Shown here piece after piece: positions 19,357 through 27,837 of a stretch of 64,000 nucleotides of DNA. Position numbers and translations under genes: made by a program. The stretch spans positions 5,022,001-5,086,000 of the forward strand of contig NZ_CP097384.1 in NCBI RefSeq assembly GCF_024584705.1, given 5' to 3'. The notes under the pieces are model-generated. The model worked only from the letters and a program-made list of their open reading frames with translations. It was not told the DNA's origin and did not search any database. The DNA comes from Blastopirellula sp. J2-11 (lineage in GTDB: Bacteria > Planctomycetota > Planctomycetia > Pirellulales > Pirellulaceae). Each line of letters starts with the position of its first letter. Position 1 is the first letter of the stretch.

Positions 19357-19818
19357 TTATTGCGGCGTTTCCTGTTCGTCGTCCGATGACTGGTTCAACG
19401 CTGAAGCCGGTTCTCCTGTAGGCTCTATTGTAGCCGGTTCTTCCGTTTCGGTATTCTCGACCGTTGGAGCCGGGCTCACGACCGGAACTTTCGGCGCTGA
19501 TGCGGGAAGGCTTAGCACCACGCCGCCGATGACGATCAGCGTAAACAAGATGACGCCGATCATGATGACGACGAACCAGGGAAACTTCGACGATTCCGGC
19601 TTCTCGACCGACATCGCCAGCGGCGGCTCGGCCGCTTCGGCTACGATCGGCTCTTCTTCGCTGGGAGGAGTCAGGGAACGAAGATGAGAAAGATCGTCCG
19701 CGATCGAAAAGGTCTCGCCGCATTTCGGACAGGGGTAAGTTTTGCCCGCCAGCTTGCGAGGGATACCCAGCGATTTGCTGCAACAAGGACAACGCAGCTT
19801 GGTGAGATTGGCGCTCAT
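19357..19818 (-). CDS. Zinc-ribbon single-pass membrane protein
   Basis: This 153-residue protein starts at the ATG at 19818. A zinc ribbon is formed by C10-x2-C13 and C30-x2-C33 (LRCPCCSKSL and YPCPKCGETF), as in MJ0042-type and similar planctomycete ribbons. An acidic linker follows, then one membrane helix at about residues 80-103 (FPWFVVIMIGVILFTLIVIG) and a Thr/Glu/Pro-rich tail. The ribbon would be cytoplasmic. The function is not known. It lies 190 bp downstream of a DUF1559 gene, separated from it by a terminator. Confidence 0.8.
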   Translation of the reverse strand: MSANLTKLRCPCCSKSLGIPRKLAGKTYPCPKCGETFSIADDLSHLRSLTPPSEEEPIVAEAAEPPLAMSVEKPESSKFPWFVVIMIGVILFTLIVIGGVVLSLPASAPKVPVVSPAPTVENTETEEPATIEPTGEPASALNQSSDDEQETPQ

Positions 19819-19954
19819 GGTGAGACACGCGAGAGAGGAGGATGAAAGAATTATGCGAGCCGGAAAGCTGGGCTTCGCCCGATCTCGCATCCCCTATGGT
19901 ACTTGCCGGATAGCGTCAGGGTCAAAATTGCTCGCCGCTTCTGCGCAGCGCATG

Positions 19955-19988
19955 CAAAAGCCTGGCGAAGTTTTTTTCCGCCAGGCTT
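19955..19988 (-). terminator. Intrinsic terminator of the DUF1559 gene
   Basis: On the minus strand AAGCCTGGCG and CGCCAGGCTT form a 10-bp stem with an 11-nt loop, followed by TTGC. It lies 23 bp after the stop at 20011. Confidence 0.75.
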
Positions 19989-20010
19989 CGCCAAACGCTC
20001 TCGGCATTCG

Positions 20011-21030
20011 CTAGTTCGCCGGTATCACTTCGCCCCCGTTGCGCGTCGCCATATAGCGCCAGGTGGCCAAGTCGATCGTTTCGGCGACGCTTGAGACCGA
20101 TCCATCGACACGAGCGACCTGAACAACCCCGGGATGCCAACTGCGCGACGTGATGATGGCATAGGTCGGATCCAGCGTTTTGCCTTCTTGATTGGAATTG
20201 TAATCCGCATCGAAGTCGGTCGTACCGTCGTTGTAATTGACATAGGTATTGGGAGTCATTGCGGCAGTGAACCCTGTGTGATGTACGCGACCGTCTGGCC
20301 ATTCGGTGTGGCCCGTAGGCGGATCGCCCTTAAAATCAGCTGCAGCGGCGGCGACTGCGTCTTCCGCATCGTCTACATCAACCGGAATGGTTGTCGCCGG
20401 CGGTTGCGTATTGCGCGTGTAGGGGGTCCACGCTTTTACCTCGGCCGCCAAGAGCGTATTGCTCGTGCCATCAGTCGCTGCTGCAAAGGTGAGATGGCTG
20501 TTGGGATAGAACATGCCGTCCCCCCCTTTTTTTGTAGCGGGATCATAGACGAACCAGGTTCCCAGGTTAAAACCATAAGTCGTTGGATAGATGGATGGTT
20601 TCGTCGATGTTCCTTCACGAATGACATTCGAGCCCGGGTCGCTGGGGCAGCCGAAAACCGGGATTTTCACTTCGTTGATCCCCATCTGGGAATCCCATCC
20701 GACGTTCAGATCAACAAGATTTTCCAAATTCCCTTGCTCCAGGTAGTTCAGAATTCGCCCATGAACGCCCCAGGAGCCGTTGTTGGAGCCGCCAAACGTT
20801 CCCGATGAACCAATGATAATACTGGCGGGAAACCTCTTGAACGAACTCTCATAGTTGTGGATCGCCAGACCGAGCTGTTTCAGGTTGTTGCTGCATTGCA
20901 TGCGGCGAGCCGCTTCGCGAGCTTGCTGGACTGCCGGCAGCAGTAATGCGATTAAGACGCCGATGATGGCGATCACCACCAACAACTCGACTAGGGTAAA
21001 GCCTTTTCTCTGCACCGCGCTGATTTTCAA
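20011..21030 (-). CDS. DUF1559 domain protein with prepilin-type N-terminus
   Basis: This 339-residue protein has a type IV prepilin leader: the cleavage site is [20 protein letters not shown], with Phe as the first mature residue and Glu at +5. After the helix come [19 protein letters not shown] and the DUF1559 domain, ending in the family's late [14 protein letters not shown] motif. DUF1559 proteins occur in dozens of copies per planctomycete genome and are thought to be pseudopilin-like surface or secretion components; their precise role is unknown. It is a single-gene unit with its own terminator. A second member of the family is at 43978. Confidence 0.95.
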   Translation of the reverse strand: MKISAVQRKGFTLVELLVVIAIIGVLIALLLPAVQQAREAARRMQCSNNLKQLGLAIHNYESSFKRFPASIIIGSSGTFGGSNNGSWGVHGRILNYLEQGNLENLVDLNVGWDSQMGINEVKIPVFGCPSDPGSNVIREGTSTKPSIYPTTYGFNLGTWFVYDPATKKGGDGMFYPNSHLTFAAATDGTSNTLLAAEVKAWTPYTRNTQPPATTIPVDVDDAEDAVAAAAADFKGDPPTGHTEWPDGRVHHTGFTAAMTPNTYVNYNDGTTDFDADYNSNQEGKTLDPTYAIITSRSWHPGVVQVARVDGSVSSVAETIDLATWRYMATRNGGEVIPAN

Positions 21031-21282
21031 GGGTCGCTCCTAGGATTCTGCAGGGTTGGAATGGGAGTTCGGATCCTCACTAAGTGCACGTCAAGTGCCA
21101 AAACATTAAAAACCGTTAAGGCTGGCAAATACGACTCCCGTCATCTTTCCTGAATCCAATGCCAATATTCCATGTCGAACAGAACGACACGATTGACGAA
21201 AAAAACGACACGCCACAGCCTCGTATGCTTTCGATTACCATGAACAAATGCGTCCCCTCCCGAATTTGGCGTCTCTACTAAC

Positions 21283-22662
21283 ATGCGCTGGCCGTTACGT
21301 ATCCAACTTCTGCTTCCGTTCGCCGCTGTGCTGCTGGCGATCATGGTCGGCGTGACGCTGGTGACGGCCCAGATCTCGGTCGCCAACGCCAAAGCTCGAA
21401 TCGAAACCCGCCTGCGCGACGTGGCGACCGTCTTGCAATCGGCGACCTTCCCGCTCAGCGAAGCGGTGCTGGAGCAAATGAAAGGGCTCTCTGGCGCCCA
21501 ATATGCCGTAACGCTAGAGGGGCAACTGCTGCGGTCGACCTTGGGCGGACTGCAATCAGACCAACTCACGTCGCTGCAGGTGACCGACTCGATTGAGCAT
21601 CTGGCGTTGACCGAGGAAATGTCGATCGACGAGCAAGAATACTTCCATGCCGCGGTAGCGCTGCAAGGTCGAGCCCAGCAGGGTCAGGTCCTCCATATGT
21701 TCTATCCGGTCGACTCGTATCGCAAAGCTTGGGCGGCCGCAGCAGGTCCGCCGTTTTGGATCGGTTTGGCGGGGTTTCTCGTGCTGGGAATCGTGGCTTT
21801 CGCCCTCGCGCGAAATGTCACCGCGCCAATCGCCCAGTTGCGCAAACAAGTCGAGCGGATCGCTGCCGGCGACGCTTCCCCCATTCCCGCGCGCGTCACC
21901 AATGACGAAGTCCGCGACTTGGTGGACGCCGTCAATCAACTGGCCGAACAGCTGACCGCCTATGACGAAAAGATTCGGACGCTGGAGCGAACTCGCGTGC
22001 TTGGTCAATTAGGCGCAGGATTCGCACATCAGGTCCGCAATGCCGCGACTGGGTGCCGCCTGGCTCTCGATATCCATGCGCTGCAATGCCCCCAAGCACA
22101 TGACGAAAGCATGGCGATCGCCAACCAACAGCTGGCGCTGATCTCGACTCACTTGCGGGCCATTGTCAATTTTGGCAAAGAAGAACGCCGTGACTTTGAG
22201 CCGCTCGACTTGCGTCAGATTGTCCTGGAGACGTTGCCGCTGGTCCGACCATTGGCGCAACACCATCACGTCAACATGACATTTATCGGCGACGGAGTCT
22301 TTCCGATGATGGGAGAAGCGACGCTATTGCAGACCGTGATTGTAAATTTGCTGACCAACGCCGTCGAAGCGATTGCAGGCCATCCGCGCAGCGACCAATC
22401 CGCAACCGGCGAAGTCCGGGTAGAATTGAACCGAGAACCAGGAGGCGTTCGTTTGACGGTCACCGACAACGGCCCTGGCTTGCCGCCTGAGATCGCAGCG
22501 GTCGCATTTGATCCGCTGATTACTTCCAAGCATGAAGGGGTCGGACTGGGCTTAACGATCGTTCGTGAAGTAGCGCGCGTTCATCATGGCGATGCGACCT
22601 ATCGTCGTGAGAATGGCGAAACGCGATTTGAAATTCACTTGACTGATACGAGAAACGACTAA
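21283..22662 (+). CDS. Sensor histidine kinase, NtrB-like with HAMP domain
   Basis: This 459-residue protein has an N-terminal membrane helix (residues 7-30), a sensor domain of about 130 residues, and a second helix near 160-180 (FWIGLAGFLVLGIVAFALA). A HAMP linker follows (RNVTAPIAQLRKQVERIAAG), then the histidine kinase core. The phospho-accepting histidine is H249 in GFAHQVRNAATG, a variant of the usual HEIRNPL box. The N box (NLLTNAVEAI), G1 (DNGPGL) and G2 (GVGLGL) are intact. The stop is three bases before the response regulator, so the two form an operon and a cognate pair. Confidence 0.94.
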   Translation: MRWPLRIQLLLPFAAVLLAIMVGVTLVTAQISVANAKARIETRLRDVATVLQSATFPLSEAVLEQMKGLSGAQYAVTLEGQLLRSTLGGLQSDQLTSLQVTDSIEHLALTEEMSIDEQEYFHAAVALQGRAQQGQVLHMFYPVDSYRKAWAAAAGPPFWIGLAGFLVLGIVAFALARNVTAPIAQLRKQVERIAAGDASPIPARVTNDEVRDLVDAVNQLAEQLTAYDEKIRTLERTRVLGQLGAGFAHQVRNAATGCRLALDIHALQCPQAHDESMAIANQQLALISTHLRAIVNFGKEERRDFEPLDLRQIVLETLPLVRPLAQHHHVNMTFIGDGVFPMMGEATLLQTVIVNLLTNAVEAIAGHPRSDQSATGEVRVELNREPGGVRLTVTDNGPGLPPEIAAVAFDPLITSKHEGVGLGLTIVREVARVHHGDATYRRENGETRFEIHLTDTRND

Positions 22663-22665
22663 GCG

Positions 22666-24057
22666 ATGGCGGATGTTCTTATCGTTGACGACGAACCCAG
22701 CGTCTGCTGGGCAGTCAGCTCACTTGCCGAAGCGAAAGGGCACCGCGCGGAAATCGCCGCCTCTGCTGAAGAAGCGCTGCAGAAGCTCAACACGTTTCAG
22801 CCGGCTGCGATTGTGCTCGACGTTCGCTTGCCCGGCAAATCGGGACTGGAAGCGATCGAAGCGATCCGAGGCGCATCTCAGAACGTTCCGATCATTCTGA
22901 TCACGGCGTTCGGCGACTTAGAAACTGCGGTCGCCGCCGTACGCAGCGGCGCGTTTGAATATATTGTCAAACCGTTTGACGCCGCGACCATCACCGGCGC
23001 GTTAGAAAGAGCACTGACGCCGCGCGAAACGACCATTGCGACGTCGCCCGGCGAATCGATGCTTCCCCCAGACGGAATGGTCGGCAAGTCGCTTTCGATT
23101 CAAACGGTCTTTAAAAAAATCGCGCAAGCCTCGGCTGCCGACGCCTGCGTCTTGATCGAAGGGGAAAGCGGCTCTGGCAAAGAACTCGCGGCCCGAGCGA
23201 TTCACCAACATAGCGCCCGATCAGCGGGACCATTCGTAGCGGTCAACCTGGCGTCACTAAGCCCCTCGTTGGTCGAGAGCGAATTGTTCGGACATACCCG
23301 CGGCGCGTTCACCGACGCGCACGACGCCAAGCCGGGCTTCTTGCAACTTGCCAACGGCGGGACGCTGTTTCTCGACGAAGTCGCCGATATCCCGGCCGCC
23401 GCACAGGTCAAGCTGCTGCGAGCGCTGGAACATGGTGAAGTTACGCCGGTCGGCGGCGGACAACCGGTGCCAACCCGCTTTCGCGTCGTTTCGGCGACGC
23501 ATCGTCACTTGCTCTCGCAGGTCGAAGAAGGAGACTTCCGGCACGATCTCTATTTTCGCTTGAGCGCGTTTCGCTTACAGCTTCCCCCGCTGCGCGAACG
23601 GGTTGATGACATTCCGGAACTGGCGAAATTCTTTCTCTCGCAACTCGGCGTAGAGGGCCAAAGTGCGGCGATTACTACGGCGGCCCTGACCGAACTCAAA
23701 CGTCGTCCGTGGTACGGCAACGTGCGTGAGTTTCGCAACGCGCTGGAACACGCGCAGATCGTCAGCATGGGAGATGCGATTCGTGTCGAACATTTGCCTG
23801 CCGCGGCGCCCCCGCTCAACACGACGGGACAAGTCGATCTGGCCGAGTTGGTCCGCTCTTGGGCGCAGCAGCAACTAGCGACCGACGAGTCGATTGACGA
23901 CTTGCACGCCCGATTGCTGGCGCTGGTCGAACCGCCGCTGCTCCGCGCCGCGTTGGAAAAGCACCAGGGGCAATTTGTCGCGGCGGCCAAAACGCTCGGC
24001 ATGCACCGGACGACGGTCAAGAAGAAGGCGGACGATTATGGGATTTCGAGCGACTAA
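22666..24057 (+). CDS. Sigma-54-dependent response regulator, NtrC family
   Basis: This 463-residue protein has a receiver domain (residues 1-120, phosphorylation site D52 in IVLDVRLP). A AAA+ sigma-54 interaction domain follows, with Walker A GESGSGKE near 165-172, Walker B GGTLFLDEV and the RPWYGNVREFRNAL sensor motif. A Fis-type helix-turn-helix closes the protein (QFVAAAKTLGMHRTTVKKKA). The sigma-54 contact loop reads GAFTDA (213-218) instead of GAFTGA, a natural variant seen in some activators. It is translated 3 bp after the kinase. Targets should have -24/-12 promoters; I saw none nearby. Confidence 0.95.
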   Translation: MADVLIVDDEPSVCWAVSSLAEAKGHRAEIAASAEEALQKLNTFQPAAIVLDVRLPGKSGLEAIEAIRGASQNVPIILITAFGDLETAVAAVRSGAFEYIVKPFDAATITGALERALTPRETTIATSPGESMLPPDGMVGKSLSIQTVFKKIAQASAADACVLIEGESGSGKELAARAIHQHSARSAGPFVAVNLASLSPSLVESELFGHTRGAFTDAHDAKPGFLQLANGGTLFLDEVADIPAAAQVKLLRALEHGEVTPVGGGQPVPTRFRVVSATHRHLLSQVEEGDFRHDLYFRLSAFRLQLPPLRERVDDIPELAKFFLSQLGVEGQSAAITTAALTELKRRPWYGNVREFRNALEHAQIVSMGDAIRVEHLPAAAPPLNTTGQVDLAELVRSWAQQQLATDESIDDLHARLLALVEPPLLRAALEKHQGQFVAAAKTLGMHRTTVKKKADDYGISSD

Positions 24058-24083
24058 TTGACGCCTGCTTGGATCACTGGCAC

Positions 24084-24656
24084 TTAATAGACCGGCGCCA
24101 TCTCCGTCGCCCGACGCCGATCAAAATCTCCGCCAGAGACGATCTGCGCCTCCAGGAACAGCTTTAGCGGCTGCGCCAGTTGCCGGAAGGCGGTGGTCGG
24201 CATTGCGATGGTCCGCCACTTGGGCGAGATTCGCCGGGCCCATGCCGCATAGAGATCAATTCGCACGCCGACAAACGCATAGATCTCTCCCTTGAACGGG
24301 AAGAGAAAATTGTGCGGCAGCGGCGCCATGTCTCCGGTTACGCAGTAGGCGAAGACGAACAATCCCCGAAACTGCGGCCCAAACAACAACTCCCATTGGG
24401 CCATCGCCTGCAAGTCATCAATGGTCGCCCAGTTCTTCCAGTAGCGATTTTTGCGCCCCGATGGGAACTGTCGTCCCTTCACATCGACCAACCAAGACAT
24501 CTCGCTCCCAGACGGCGAGACGATGAAGTCGACGTTTTTGATCGAGCCATCGGGCGTCAGCGAGCGACGTGATTCATCAACCGCCACATAGGGGGTTTGT
24601 AGTTGGCGAAGATAGGCCTCGAAAGCAGCTTCATAGTGATTGGTGCGAATCGTCAT
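24084..24656 (-). CDS. HYExAFE family protein
   Basis: This 190-residue protein starts at an ATG at 24656 with a GAGGAG Shine-Dalgarno. The N-terminal motif HYEAAFEAYLR (residues 7-17) defines a planctomycete family known by that signature, whose function is unknown. It then has PYVAVDESRRSL, VDFIVSPSG (D43) and WLVDVKGRQFPSGR (D58-V-K60). The spacing of an N-terminal glutamate, D43 and D58-x-K60 is that of a PD-(D/E)XK nuclease-like active site (inference). No membrane segments are seen. It converges on the NtrC-like gene and lies just downstream of hisS. Confidence 0.85.
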   Translation of the reverse strand: MTIRTNHYEAAFEAYLRQLQTPYVAVDESRRSLTPDGSIKNVDFIVSPSGSEMSWLVDVKGRQFPSGRKNRYWKNWATIDDLQAMAQWELLFGPQFRGLFVFAYCVTGDMAPLPHNFLFPFKGEIYAFVGVRIDLYAAWARRISPKWRTIAMPTTAFRQLAQPLKLFLEAQIVSGGDFDRRRATEMAPVY

Positions 24657-24729
24657 CGGTTGTCTCCTCGGCGGCGAGCTTACGCCCACAGTTTGCCAAC
24701 CGAGAGTGACAACAGTTTGTCACCATGAT

Positions 24730-26079
24730 TTATGGAGCCGCAAGAATCTCTTCAATTCGTGCAATCACGGCCGCTGCGCCATCGGCCAATGACTCATCGG
24801 TCGCTTCCCCAGCGGCCAGGTTTTTGACCTGGCATTTCCCTTCGGCCAGTTCGCGGTCGCCGGCGATGATCGCGATCTTGAATCCACGGCGATCGGCGTA
24901 TTTGAGTTGCTGCCCCAGCTTCTTCGCTTCGGGATAGATCTCGACGCCGATCCCGGCGGCGCGAAGCTGTGACGCCAGCACCAGGTAGGCGTTCAGGCTC
25001 TTCGCGTCAAAATACGGAATAAAGACGGGCGCCGGCGTGCTGACCTTTTCGATCAGCCCCAACTCTTCCATCGCCGCCAGCAATCGATCGAGCCCAAGCG
25101 ACGCTCCCACACCGGGAAGCTGCTCTTTGGTATAGAGACTCGCGAGGTTGTCGTAGCGTCCGCCGGAGCAAACGCTGCCGATCCCTGGCAACTGGTCTAG
25201 GAAGGTCTCGAAGATCGTGCCGGTGTAATAGTCCAAACCGCGAGCAATCGAAACATCGATCGCCAATCGCGTGTCGGTCACGCCGACCGCCGAAGTCGCG
25301 TCGAGAAGTTCACGCAGTTGCGATAAACCTTCTTCCCCTTTTTCGGATCCGGCGACCAGCGGCTCTAACTGATTTAAAATCTCCGCATTAGAACCGGAGA
25401 CCTCGGCCAGCTTTAACACCTGATCGGCTTGCTCGGCGGTTGCTCCGGCCGCGGCGATCATCTCGGCGGCGACTTTCTCGCGGCCGATCTTGGTCAGCTT
25501 GTCGAGAGCGCGCAGCACTTCGGTCGACTTCTCCGCCAGATCGAGTTTCTCTAGGACGCCGCTCAACACTTTGCGGTTGTTGACGCGCATCTGAAAACCT
25601 TCGAAGCCAATGGCCCGCATCAGGTCATGAATGACTAGCGCCGTCTCAATGTCGGAAACTAGCGACTTGGTTCCGATCGTGTCGAAGTCGCACTGCATGA
25701 ACTCACGATAGCGGCCGCGCTGCGTATTTTCTCCGCGCCAGACCGAAGCGACATGATAGCGTTTGAACGGCGTTCCTAGCGTGCCGACATGTTGCGCGGC
25801 GAATCGCGCCAGCGGCACCGTCAAATCAAAGCGGAGCCCGACGTCCCGTCCCCCATGATCCTGAAAGCGATACATTTGACGATCGGTCTCGTCGCTTCCT
25901 TTGCCGCTGAGAACTTCGGCGTACTCCAGAGCCGGAGTATCGATGGGGGCGAAACCGTACGAACGATAAACCTGCTTTGCGGCGTCAATCAGCCGCTCGC
26001 GCGGCATCATCGCTTCCGGCAGGTAATCGCGAAATCCCTTCAGCGTACGGGGCTGAATCAGCTTTGTTTTTTCAGACAT
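24730..26079 (-). CDS. hisS: Histidine--tRNA ligase
   Basis: This 449-residue class II aminoacyl-tRNA synthetase charges tRNA-His in the cytoplasm. Motif 1 region: RTLKGFRDYLPEAMMPRERL. Motif 2: VWRGENTQRGRYREFMQCDF. Histidine-binding signature: RGLDYYTGTIFE. SGGRYDNL and motif 3 GASLGLDRLLAAM are also present, and the C-terminal anticodon-binding domain covers about residues 345-449. Length fits the family. It lies downstream of the YkgJ-family gene, but a strong terminator separates them, so it has its own promoter. Confidence 0.97.
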   Translation of the reverse strand: MSEKTKLIQPRTLKGFRDYLPEAMMPRERLIDAAKQVYRSYGFAPIDTPALEYAEVLSGKGSDETDRQMYRFQDHGGRDVGLRFDLTVPLARFAAQHVGTLGTPFKRYHVASVWRGENTQRGRYREFMQCDFDTIGTKSLVSDIETALVIHDLMRAIGFEGFQMRVNNRKVLSGVLEKLDLAEKSTEVLRALDKLTKIGREKVAAEMIAAAGATAEQADQVLKLAEVSGSNAEILNQLEPLVAGSEKGEEGLSQLRELLDATSAVGVTDTRLAIDVSIARGLDYYTGTIFETFLDQLPGIGSVCSGGRYDNLASLYTKEQLPGVGASLGLDRLLAAMEELGLIEKVSTPAPVFIPYFDAKSLNAYLVLASQLRAAGIGVEIYPEAKKLGQQLKYADRRGFKIAIIAGDRELAEGKCQVKNLAAGEATDESLADGAAAVIARIEEILAAP

Positions 26080-26090
26080 CGGTTTTCTAG

Positions 26091-26121
26091 GAACAAAAAG
26101 ACGGGCGGTGTGACCGCCCGT
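26091..26121 (-). terminator. Intrinsic terminator of the YkgJ-family gene
   Basis: ACGGGCGGT and ACCGCCCGT form a perfect 9-bp stem with a 3-nt loop. On the minus strand this is followed by CTTTTTG. It separates the gene at 26155 from hisS. Confidence 0.9.
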
Positions 26122-26154
26122 GTTGGTTCGATGGAAGGGGATTTTGGCGACGCG

Positions 26155-26598
26155 CTAGTTGAGGATCGGCAACAGCGGCGGCTTGCGACTACGAATGCTT
26201 TGTCCCGCGCCGCGCGGAGCGATCGCCTCGGCGTACTCCCAGATTTGCTCAGGAGTCTCAAAATACATGTCGTAGACCCAGTCATCTTCGTATTCGCAAT
26301 TCTCGGTCGTGTAGTCGCGGCAAATTTGCGGACGGGTCTCGTAAATGCCGCACATGTTGTCGTCACGCAAATGTTTGCATGTCGTATGAACCAGCAAATA
26401 CCATGACTCGCCGTCGACGAACACCGAGGCTCGATCGTGCAGCAGGTACCAACGAATGAACTCGAAATCGGCCATTTCGTCCGGCGTATCAATCGGCAAC
26501 GCAAAGTAACGACAGCACTTGGCGGTGCAATGTTCGCAGAGGACTTCGCCTGGCTTTAGATCTTCGCGATATGGTTTGGTTCGTTTGGCGAGGGACAT
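26155..26598 (-). CDS. YkgJ family cysteine-cluster protein
   Basis: This 147-residue protein starts at the ATG at 26598 with AAGGA upstream. It has the cysteine pattern of the YkgJ/UPF0153 family: CEHCTAKCCRYF near the N-terminus, CKHLRDDNMCGIYETRPQIC in the middle and a further Cys in TTENCEYE. Such clusters bind zinc or an iron-sulfur centre; the reaction is unknown. It is transcribed divergently from purU, the two starts being about 210 bp apart. Confidence 0.9.
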   Translation of the reverse strand: MSLAKRTKPYREDLKPGEVLCEHCTAKCCRYFALPIDTPDEMADFEFIRWYLLHDRASVFVDGESWYLLVHTTCKHLRDDNMCGIYETRPQICRDYTTENCEYEDDWVYDMYFETPEQIWEYAEAIAPRGAGQSIRSRKPPLLPILN

Positions 26599-26810
26599 GG
26601 CCGCGATCCTTTTCCCCATGGGGGGAGCTGAAAATTAGCGAATTTGCGCTGTTGGCGTGCCAGCTAAATCTAGCAAAACCGGCAGATTACGACCAGTCTC
26701 CCGGACTTCCCAGCGGCAGGCCAGAAAATTTGTGGCATATTAGATGGGTCGTCGGGCCAAACTCCCGGCGGCCATTCCCCGTTTGCTCCCTTGCCCCCCT
26801 GCAATTCGCG

Positions 26811-27668
26811 ATGCGCATCGTCATTACTGCGGTTGGTCCTGACAACGTCGGTTTGGCTGACCCGATCATTCATTACGTCACCAGCCTGGGCGCCAACATC
26901 GCCGAAATCCAGATGTACGATCATGACGAAGAAGCGGTCTTCGCCATGCTGCTGCGGATTGAACTGGAAAACGCCCCCATCGACCAACTACGGATGGCGC
27001 TTACCGAAATTGGCCGCCTGAAAAATCTGTCGATACGAGTTTGGACGCCCGACGAGCGCAAAGACCGCCCCCGCTTGGCGATTTGCACCACATACCGCCC
27101 CGAACCTGCGCTAGCGTTGTTGCGGGCGATGCGTGACGATCAGATCAAAGCGGAACCGGCGATTATGATCGGCAATCGCGACGCTTGTCGCGGCCTGGCC
27201 GAACAATTTGGCGTCGAGTGGCGCAACGTCGGCGATCACGAGGGGAAAACCGACGACGATAAGATGATCGACGTGCTCGACGAATTTGATGTCGACTATG
27301 TCATTTTGGCTCGGTATATGCGGGTCTTGCCGGCCAGCAGTTGCTGGAAATACGCAGGCGGGCGAATTATTAACCTGCATCATGGTCTGCTCCCCAGCTT
27401 TCCCGGCATTCGTCCCTATCACGATGCTTTCGCCGTCCGCATGCTTACCTATGGAGCAACCTGTCACTTTATCGTGCCAGAACTGGACGCAGGCAATCAA
27501 ATCATCCATCAGTCGACGTTCACCACGCCGCCCGGGATGAAACTGGACGACATTATCCGACTTGGCCAGGAAGACAATGAGCCTCGTTGTCTGGTGGAAG
27601 GGGTTCGCCGCGTCGTCGACGGCGAGGTGCAATTGCATTTCCATCGCGTGATTGCGGTCGAGTCCTAA
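26811..27668 (+). CDS. purU: Formyltetrahydrofolate deformylase
   Basis: This 285-residue protein starts at the ATG at 26811 (MRIVITAVGPDNVGLADPI); the longer upstream frame is not conserved. An N-terminal ACT domain covers residues 1-80. The formyltransferase-fold catalytic domain has the triad N188, H190 (INLHHGLLPSFPG) and D226 (PELDAGNQIIHQ). The enzyme hydrolyses 10-formyl-THF to formate and THF, balancing one-carbon pools and feeding formate to purine synthesis. The active-site loop reads LHHGLLPSFPG rather than the more usual IHHSFLPAFIG, so it is somewhat divergent. Confidence 0.88.
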   Translation: MRIVITAVGPDNVGLADPIIHYVTSLGANIAEIQMYDHDEEAVFAMLLRIELENAPIDQLRMALTEIGRLKNLSIRVWTPDERKDRPRLAICTTYRPEPALALLRAMRDDQIKAEPAIMIGNRDACRGLAEQFGVEWRNVGDHEGKTDDDKMIDVLDEFDVDYVILARYMRVLPASSCWKYAGGRIINLHHGLLPSFPGIRPYHDAFAVRMLTYGATCHFIVPELDAGNQIIHQSTFTTPPGMKLDDIIRLGQEDNEPRCLVEGVRRVVDGEVQLHFHRVIAVES

Positions 27669-27837
27669 CGCTCGTAGCGATTCTTCCCCCCAGAAAATGG
27701 AATTCCTCTCCCCAAGCAGTCTGCTTCGGATTGCCGCAAGCGTGCTGCGCCCTATCGTTTTCATACGCTCGACATGTGTATGAGCCGATGGCTTTCGCGA
27801 CACGCGTTTGAATCCAGGGGGCTGGATTGGATTTCCC

